From assembly GCF_004208415.1 (NCBI RefSeq), contig NZ_CP035758.1, positions 10,106,001 to 10,170,000 on the forward strand: DNA of 64,000 nt. Direction: 5' to 3'. Of the stretch, positions 58,753-64,000 are shown one piece after another. The notes below the pieces were generated by a model. That model made no database searches, was not told where the DNA came from, and saw only the letters and a program-made list of their open reading frames with translations. This stretch comes from Ktedonosporobacter rubrisoli. GTDB lineage: Bacteria > Chloroflexota > Ktedonobacteria > Ktedonobacterales > Ktedonobacteraceae. A program made the position numbers and the translations under genes. Numbering within the stretch: the stretch's first letter is position 1; each line of letters opens with the position of its first letter.

Positions 58753-59553
58753 ATGGTCAAAAGAATGGGGCTCATTGCGCTGGCCTTAATCGTGATACTG
58801 GCGGGAGGATGGTTTCTATTGAACAAAAATCATGCCTCTCAACCTCCCGGGACTACTTTAGCGCATACGTGTGTAAAGCAGGAAGGTGCGCCAGCTTGCG
58901 GCAAGTTGTTAGTCTTTTCAAAGACGGCTGGCTTCCGTCATGCCTCGATTGGGGCTGCTATTGCGGCTATCAAAAAGCTAGCCACCGAGCATGGAGTTGA
59001 GGCCGATTTTACTGAAGATGCCAACATGTTTACCTTTACAAAGCTGAAACAGTATAACGCTGTGGTATTTCTGCTTACCAGCGGAGAAGTGTTTGATAGC
59101 CAGCAGCAGCAAGCCTTGATGCAATATGTGCATGCCGGTGGAGGGTACGCAGGTGTCCATTCGGCTAGCGATACGGAGCATAGCTGGCCCTGGTATGGCA
59201 AGCTGGTCGGGGCTTTTTTCCTGAGCCATCCAGCGGTGAGTCAGGCCACTATCGATGTTGTCGATGCCGCCCATCCCTCGACTTCTATGTTGCCAGTGCA
59301 TTGGTCGCGCACCGATGAATGGTACAACTTTGCGACAAATCCTCGCGCTAGCGTACATGTCTTGCTGCAGGTGGATGAACATACCTATAAGGGTGGGACG
59401 ATGGGTGCGGACCATCCAATTGCCTGGTATCACTCCTTTGAGGGAGGCAGGGCGTGGTATAGCGCATTGGGGCATACCAGCGAAAGCTACTCCGAGCCCT
59501 TGTTTTTGGCCCATCTGTGGGGAGGGATTAGCTATGCGGCTGGCTGGGCTTAA
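58753..59553 (+). CDS. Membrane-anchored ThuA-domain protein
   Basis: 266 residues from ATG 58753 (AGGAG 8 bases upstream; TTG 58747 possible). N-terminal hydrophobic anchor (MGLIALALIVILAGGWFLL), then the ThuA/glutamine-amidotransferase-like domain: VFSKTAGFRHASIGAAI, GGGYAGVHSASDTEHSWPWYGKLVGAFF, MGADHPIAWYHSFEGGRAWYSALGHTSESY. ThuA proteins occur in trehalose and other sugar utilisation; here it is alone. A terminator follows. Confidence 0.88.
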   Translation: MVKRMGLIALALIVILAGGWFLLNKNHASQPPGTTLAHTCVKQEGAPACGKLLVFSKTAGFRHASIGAAIAAIKKLATEHGVEADFTEDANMFTFTKLKQYNAVVFLLTSGEVFDSQQQQALMQYVHAGGGYAGVHSASDTEHSWPWYGKLVGAFFLSHPAVSQATIDVVDAAHPSTSMLPVHWSRTDEWYNFATNPRASVHVLLQVDEHTYKGGTMGADHPIAWYHSFEGGRAWYSALGHTSESYSEPLFLAHLWGGISYAAGWA

Positions 59554-59563
59554 TGGCAACGAA

Positions 59564-59598
59564 AAGGGACAAGCTTGACGCTTGCCCCTTAACTTTTT
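59564..59598. terminator. Terminator between thuA-like gene and nrdJ
   Basis: Stem AAGGGACAAGC / GCTTGCCCCTT (one mismatch) with a short loop, followed by AACTTTTT. It serves the convergent genes. Confidence 0.8.
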
Positions 59599-59613
59599 GA
59601 CTAAAATTTCGCT

Positions 59614-62600
59614 TTAGCACTCGCTATGTCCGCAACTGTAGCATTTACGGCATCCCTCTTCGTAGACCATGGTATTACAGCCGCACTGTGGGCAGAGATT
59701 CCCGGTTACGGTTAGATTGCTCAGGCTTGCAGGATCGAATGGTGGATCATGCGGTTCCTCGTCGCCATTGCTGTGATGGTTGCCATTGCCGTTGTGGTTG
59801 GCTGCTTGCTCTTCTTCGCTGGCTGTCTGAACTTCCAGCGATTCCAGATGGAGCTCTAGCGCGCGCGCTACGCCATCCGGTAGCGAACGAACTTGCTGTA
59901 CGCCAAAGCCAACGGAACGACTGCCACCAATACCACGCAGTTGTTCAGAGATGACCTTCATGCGATCAACCTGCGATAGCGGGCTGAGCAGCTGCAGGTT
60001 GAGCGAGATCAGGCGGCCAAGAGCCTCCGAGAGGGCGGCAATATCGCTACCGGCTTTACCGAGATTGACAAAGACCTCAAACGGGCCTTGCTCATCGCTG
60101 TTGACGGTGATATTGATTTTGCCTTCGGGCGCTCGTACCTGCCTGGTGTAGCCCTGAACGACGGGCGGACGCTCTTTAATACCATGCTGGATCGAGGTCA
60201 CCGGTTCCAGCATAGGTACCTGGGCCGCCTGAGCCTCAGCAGTTTTTTCGCTGGCCTTCTTCTCGTCTTCGACGCGGGTAAGGACTGCATCGCGTGAGCC
60301 ATCGCGGTAGTAGGTAATGCCTTTACAGCCCATTTCGTAGGCCAGGCGATAGAGCGTCTCTACCTGTTCGACTGTATGGTTGTTGGGCGCATTCACAGTC
60401 TTGCTTATACTAGAATCCGTATAGCGTTGCACCATTGCCTGTACACGTACATGTTCCTCGGGCGTAAGATCCTTGGAGGAAACGAAGTATTCGGGCGTTG
60501 GCTCGTTAGAATGCTTATCGCGCCACTCTTGAAGCAAGGGATGGTACAGAATGTGTTCACCCGTGCGATCGCGGCGGATCATCGCAAAGTCGTAGACCGG
60601 CTCAATCCCGGAACTGACTCCGGCCAGCAGGCTTGTGGTCCCGGTGGGAGCCTGGGTGAGCAGGACGGCGTTGCGAATGCCCTGCTTGCGAATCTTCTCC
60701 TGCAGATGCTTGGGAAGTCGCTTGATGAACTTGCCTTGCATATATTTATCGCGCTCGAAGCGGGGGAATGAGCCCTTTTCGGCGGCGATATCGGTCGAGG
60801 CCTCGTAGGCGGCATCGCGGATGGTTGTATAGATGCGCTCAATCGTCGGGAGCGAGGCTTCGGTCCCGTAAGCGATTTTCATCTTGATGAGGGCATCGGC
60901 AAGTCCCATCGTGCCCAGGCCGGTGCGGCGCGTGCCTAGCTGGGCTTCCCGGTTATCCTCAATGAAGTACTCGGTTGAGTCGATCACATTATCAAGGAAG
61001 CGCATAGCTATCTTGCTGACCTGGGCCAGGCGCTCCCAGTCCATCTTGCCATTCTTCACAAAGGCCGACAGGTTGATAGCACCCAGGTTGCAAACTCCAT
61101 AGGGCGGTAGGCCCTGCTCACCGCAATTGTGAAGTAAAAGACCATTTCCGACGAAAAGATGCATTTCGTGTTCGGTTAAATCGTAAACAGGCTCTTCTCC
61201 GTCAGGAATAAGCTTCTCGAAAGTCGCAAAGAAGCTTTCATGGTTTGGTCCATACTTGTATTTAGTGAGAAAATCTTCAAGCTTACGCTGCTTTTCAGCT
61301 GTCAGGAAACCAATGCGTTGTGCAAACCTGAAAAGATTGTCTTTGGAGATCGTCAGATCGTGATATGCTTGACACGTATAGGCACTCGTGCTCCCCTTAC
61401 CATCTGGCAAGTTACGTATTCCCTGATCTCGGCGATTTTTATAGATGCGCGATGCGATACCGAAGTTCAAAAGCAACCTCTGCACATCTTCCAACAATGT
61501 TTGGCTGATCGAGGTCAGACGAACAGATATACCCTTTGTAAGATTGCCTTGTACCGAACCATCAGCAGTAAAGAGTGCGGAGAGAAAGCCTTGCTGCATC
61601 TCCTGCGAGCCCCTTAGAACGGAGATAGGTACCTGAAGCTTACTTTCGCGCAGTTCAGGATCGATGAGATGTAGCAACCTTGTAGATTCAACACGCGTTT
61701 CGTTACGTGCTGTAATTTCAATAATGCCTACTGGATATTCGCGTAACCTTTGATTGACTTCTGGGTTTGTGACCAGTCGATTTACAGCTTCGGCGAAGTG
61801 TGTAGCAAGGGCTTGCTCAGCGCCAAAGAAGGAGAGTACCACGCTACCCTGGCGTTTGGTGTTAATGTATCCATCACCAATAAGCCAGCCAAGTACCTGC
61901 CCAAGATCAGTATTACCTGACTTACCAAAACCTCCCTCGGTAGCAAGCATAACAATCTTATCATTGGCAACAAGCTCGCCTGCTTCTTTCCATCCATTAT
62001 TGGTAAGCACTTTGTGATCGCGGGTAAGGCGTACTGTGTATCCTTCTTTAGTCTGAAGTCGATATACTGGTTTAATGCCCGTTGAGAAAACATGGCTGGC
62101 TTGGCGCAGCGAGCTTGTTGGTGCTACCTTGACAGTTGTCTCACTGCCTGTATGACCTGCAAGGGCCATTTCCTGCACTTTAATGTCGGGTGAAACTACT
62201 GTGATCGGCGTGCCTTGCTCAGCTAGCTCTTTTGCTGGTATCAAGCCATTGTCTGTGTAGATCAGGGTATCGCCAGTTACGCAAGGATTGACGCAGCGGA
62301 TCGTTTCGTAATACCAGGTGTTGGATTCTTTATTGTAGCGATCGATAAAGACCATACCAGGCTCGGCCGACTCCCAGGCCGAAGTACAAATCAGATCCCA
62401 GAGCTTGCGCGCCCGAATCGTCTTCTTTACTTCTCCCTGCCAGGTCAGGTTCCAATCAGTATCATCCTTGACGGCCTGCATAAAGGCATCGGAGATACAG
62501 ACCGAGAGATTCGCATGCTCGATTTTGCCCGGCGTGCGCTTAACCGTGATGAACTCCTCAATGTCTGGATGGGTATCGTCAAGCATGAGCATGAGTGCGC

Positions 62601-64000
62601 CACGCCGCGAGTTGGAGGTATAAAGACCGCCTCCTGCCAGCATATGCACATCCTCAACCTCGAAGTCATAGACTTCGGAGGGACCTAGCTGCTTGATAGA
62701 GACAATGGCATCGGATAGCACGCCTAAATGCGTATCGAGACGCTCGGCCCGGGCAGCACCACCAGCAGCTTGAACGCGTTCACGTACCCTCAAGAGCGCC
62801 GAGGATGACCCTCGCTCTTTTGTGGCCATAGTCAGACCTTGCTGGGTGTGGCCAAACAGGGCTTCTGCCTGCGCGTTCTCCATTGCATTATGATTGCCTG
62901 CGTCCTGCTTGTCTTTGTTTCCGGCTATGAAGGCGCTGAAACGCTCCTTAAATTGAGCTCCTGTGATGATGAGGCGCCAGACTTGTTGCCCATCATGCTT
63001 GCGACCCTGCAGCGCTACATGTGAGGCGATGCCATGTGCTAGCAAGAGCTCTTGAATATCTGTGAGCAACTCACGCTTCGCGCTGGTAATGCCATAGCCC
63101 TCTTGCCTGCCATGCTCGCCGTTATTAGCTTCGAAGCAGCCGCGGATAAAGGCAGCCACAACCTCAGCCGGAGAACTGAAGATTGCCGTAGGAACACGCA
63201 TAACTTCAGCCTGCACTTTGAGCAGTTCGTTTTCCTGCAGCCAATCCAGCAGAACTGGCGACGCCTGCATGAGTGAAATTACGCTCTGCACCTTCTCGGG
63301 CTGGCTCTTGGCGATCGCTAGTAAGAGGCCTTCGTTATCCTGCCCGCTGACTTTCTTGCCAGATGTTCCGTGTTCTGCGCTGTAGAGATAACCCAGCAGG
63401 TAAGCCAGGTCTGCTGTAAGATGCGTTGGTAAGCTGATGTTCTCGTCACGAGCTGTATTCAATCTTGCCTGGATGGCCGGGCTGATCGTTAGGGGAACAA
63501 GAGGTAGCTCGCTCTTCGTCCCTTCGCCAAGCAGCAAGAGAATTTCGTCGCCCTCTTCAAGTTCACGCAGAGGAATAGTGACGATCTCGCCATTGCGAAG
63601 CACGCCCATTTTGTGATCTAGCGTCACGCGGACCCGATAGCCTCGGCTAGTTGTGACTTCGTAGAGATCTTTGATGCCGTTACGGAAGACATAGCTAAAG
63701 GGCCGCAAGCCCTTGTGCGTCTGGGCCTGGATTTTCTCGCCGCTATCTAAGCGATCTGCCAGCTCTCCGGCGGGGATAAGGCCGCGATCTGTGACTATAC
63801 GCTCAGTAGGACCGAAGCAGCCGCCTTGCTGGATGACATCTCCTGTGGCTACCGAATACAATTGCGCCCATGAGCAGGGACCCGAAGCCGTACCGTTGAC
63901 CGTCTTGATATAGGAGCCGCGAGGTCGCAGCGTCGAAAGGTTGATGCCAACGCCTCCTCCGCGGGCCATGATCTCTGTCATCACCTTCAGATTATCGAGA
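59614..64000 (-). CDS. nrdJ: B12-dependent (class II) ribonucleotide reductase with two inteins, 5' end outside window
   Basis: 1,456 residues from the first Met in the window plus at least five before it (LDNLKV, in frame to the edge), so the N-terminus is missing. Host segments: MARGGGVGINLSTLRPRGS; RRGALMLMLDDTHPDIEEF; CGEQGLPPYGVCNLGAINL, the active-site region; FLDNVIDSTEYF; APTGTTSLLAGVSSGIEPV. A C-terminal zinc-ribbon (LCPQCGCNT, CRKCYSCGH) ends the protein. It reduces ribonucleotides with adenosylcobalamin, without oxygen. Two inteins (about 403 and 386 residues) must splice out; about 670 residues of host protein remain in the window. No neighbouring ribonucleotide reductase gene is visible. 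Confidence 0.95.
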   Translation of the reverse strand, partial: LDNLKVMTEIMARGGGVGINLSTLRPRGSYIKTVNGTASGPCSWAQLYSVATGDVIQQGGCFGPTERIVTDRGLIPAGELADRLDSGEKIQAQTHKGLRPFSYVFRNGIKDLYEVTTSRGYRVRVTLDHKMGVLRNGEIVTIPLRELEEGDEILLLLGEGTKSELPLVPLTISPAIQARLNTARDENISLPTHLTADLAYLLGYLYSAEHGTSGKKVSGQDNEGLLLAIAKSQPEKVQSVISLMQASPVLLDWLQENELLKVQAEVMRVPTAIFSSPAEVVAAFIRGCFEANNGEHGRQEGYGITSAKRELLTDIQELLLAHGIASHVALQGRKHDGQQVWRLIITGAQFKERFSAFIAGNKDKQDAGNHNAMENAQAEALFGHTQQGLTMATKERGSSSALLRVRERVQAAGGAARAERLDTHLGVLSDAIVSIKQLGPSEVYDFEVEDVHMLAGGGLYTSNSRRGALMLMLDDTHPDIEEFITVKRTPGKIEHANLSVCISDAFMQAVKDDTDWNLTWQGEVKKTIRARKLWDLICTSAWESAEPGMVFIDRYNKESNTWYYETIRCVNPCVTGDTLIYTDNGLIPAKELAEQGTPITVVSPDIKVQEMALAGHTGSETTVKVAPTSSLRQASHVFSTGIKPVYRLQTKEGYTVRLTRDHKVLTNNGWKEAGELVANDKIVMLATEGGFGKSGNTDLGQVLGWLIGDGYINTKRQGSVVLSFFGAEQALATHFAEAVNRLVTNPEVNQRLREYPVGIIEITARNETRVESTRLLHLIDPELRESKLQVPISVLRGSQEMQQGFLSALFTADGSVQGNLTKGISVRLTSISQTLLEDVQRLLLNFGIASRIYKNRRDQGIRNLPDGKGSTSAYTCQAYHDLTISKDNLFRFAQRIGFLTAEKQRKLEDFLTKYKYGPNHESFFATFEKLIPDGEEPVYDLTEHEMHLFVGNGLLLHNCGEQGLPPYGVCNLGAINLSAFVKNGKMDWERLAQVSKIAMRFLDNVIDSTEYFIEDNREAQLGTRRTGLGTMGLADALIKMKIAYGTEASLPTIERIYTTIRDAAYEASTDIAAEKGSFPRFERDKYMQGKFIKRLPKHLQEKIRKQGIRNAVLLTQAPTGTTSLLAGVSSGIEPVYDFAMIRRDRTGEHILYHPLLQEWRDKHSNEPTPEYFVSSKDLTPEEHVRVQAMVQRYTDSSISKTVNAPNNHTVEQVETLYRLAYEMGCKGITYYRDGSRDAVLTRVEDEKKASEKTAEAQAAQVPMLEPVTSIQHGIKERPPVVQGYTRQVRAPEGKINITVNSDEQGPFEVFVNLGKAGSDIAALSEALGRLISLNLQLLSPLSQVDRMKVISEQLRGIGGSRSVGFGVQQVRSLPDGVARALELHLESLEVQTASEEEQAANHNGNGNHHSNGDEEPHDPPFDPASLSNLTVTGNLCPQCGCNTMVYEEGCRKCYSCGHSEC
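61126..62283 (-). other. Intein 2 of NrdJ, with LAGLIDADG homing endonuclease
   Basis: 386 residues, from Cys at 62283-62281 (CVTGDTLIYTDNGL) to Asn at 61128-61126 (VGNGLLLHN), followed by Cys of the host CGEQGLPPYG. Block B GYTVRLTRDHKVL and the two endonuclease motifs LGWLIGDGY and LSALFTADGSV are intact; the penultimate His is present. It sits in the conserved NP-CGEQ region around the active site, a classical intein site in ribonucleotide reductases. Confidence 0.93.
62611..63819 (-). other. Intein 1 of NrdJ
   Basis: 403 residues, from the Cys codon at 63819-63817 (CFGPTERIVTDRGL) to the Asn codon at 62613-62611 (...HMLAGGGLYTSN), followed by Ser of the host sequence RRGALML. Block B is GYRVRVTLDHKM. 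A LAGLIDADG-type endonuclease region is present but degenerate (LAYLLGYLYSAEHG and VAAFIRGCFEANNGE). The penultimate residue is Ser, not the usual His. The insertion point is after IQQGG. Confidence 0.9.

Overview
The window looks like a chromosomal segment of a filamentous, spore-forming Chloroflexota bacterium of the Ktedonobacteria type. This rests on the gene complement: a serine/threonine kinase with a WD40 propeller, an RNase HIII with a TBP-like N-terminal domain, a B12-dependent ribonucleotide reductase carrying two inteins, an exonuclease-UvrC fusion, and a compact monoderm-style conjugation system. This is an inference from family content. No rRNA or other phylogenetic marker is present.

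Positions 1 to about 27,930 are the right-hand part of an integrative and conjugative element (ICE). The left end is outside the window. In order it holds: a membrane/HTH gene; a RadC-like gene and an unknown small gene, each behind a copy of the same 215-bp structured leader; a coiled-coil partition-like protein with GTATAC operators; a PIG-V-like mannosyltransferase; a transfer operon (VirB6-like, VirB2-like, VirB4 ATPase, Ser/Thr kinase-WD40, HTH protein, a triple-repeat protein); a likely oriT region; a mobilisation operon (RHH protein, a protein sharing the repeat domain, a very small HUH relaxase, VirD4 coupling ATPase); unknown and regulatory genes (zinc-ribbon, membrane protein, XRE, BTAD/TPR regulator, excisionase-like HTH); a chain of two micro-ORFs plus a membrane protein; a membrane-anchored protein with a baseplate-J-like region; and a large serine recombinase. 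The recombinase gene ends inside an M20-family peptidase gene, whose 3' end has been cut off by the integration.

A 166-nt, very strongly folded, GC-rich patch at 18,901-19,066 has no gene. It resembles a stand-alone structured RNA, possibly of the HEARO/omega-RNA class known to be abundant in Ktedonobacter.

From about 27,950 to the right end the DNA is ordinary chromosome: truncated peptidase, HAD hydrolases, a subtilase, an A-type Fe-S carrier behind a consensus promoter, a degenerate receiver protein, a histidine phosphatase, a convergent two-component pair, RNase HIII, DEDDh exonuclease-UvrC fusion, an iron-type ABC importer operon, a COG4705 membrane protein, dCTP deaminase-thymidylate kinase, TPR and MocA-like proteins, LarE, cysteine desulfurase, an aminotransferase, a DAO-type oxidoreductase, AzlCD with an AraC regulator, a DsbA-like protein, a USP-like protein, a ThuA-domain protein and the NrdJ gene, which runs off the right edge.

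The most interesting signals are the duplicated structured leader in front of two unrelated genes, a new-looking repeat domain present four times on both sides of the oriT candidate, a kinase-WD40 sensor embedded in a conjugation operon, the stand-alone structured RNA, and the gene-disrupting recombinase junction.
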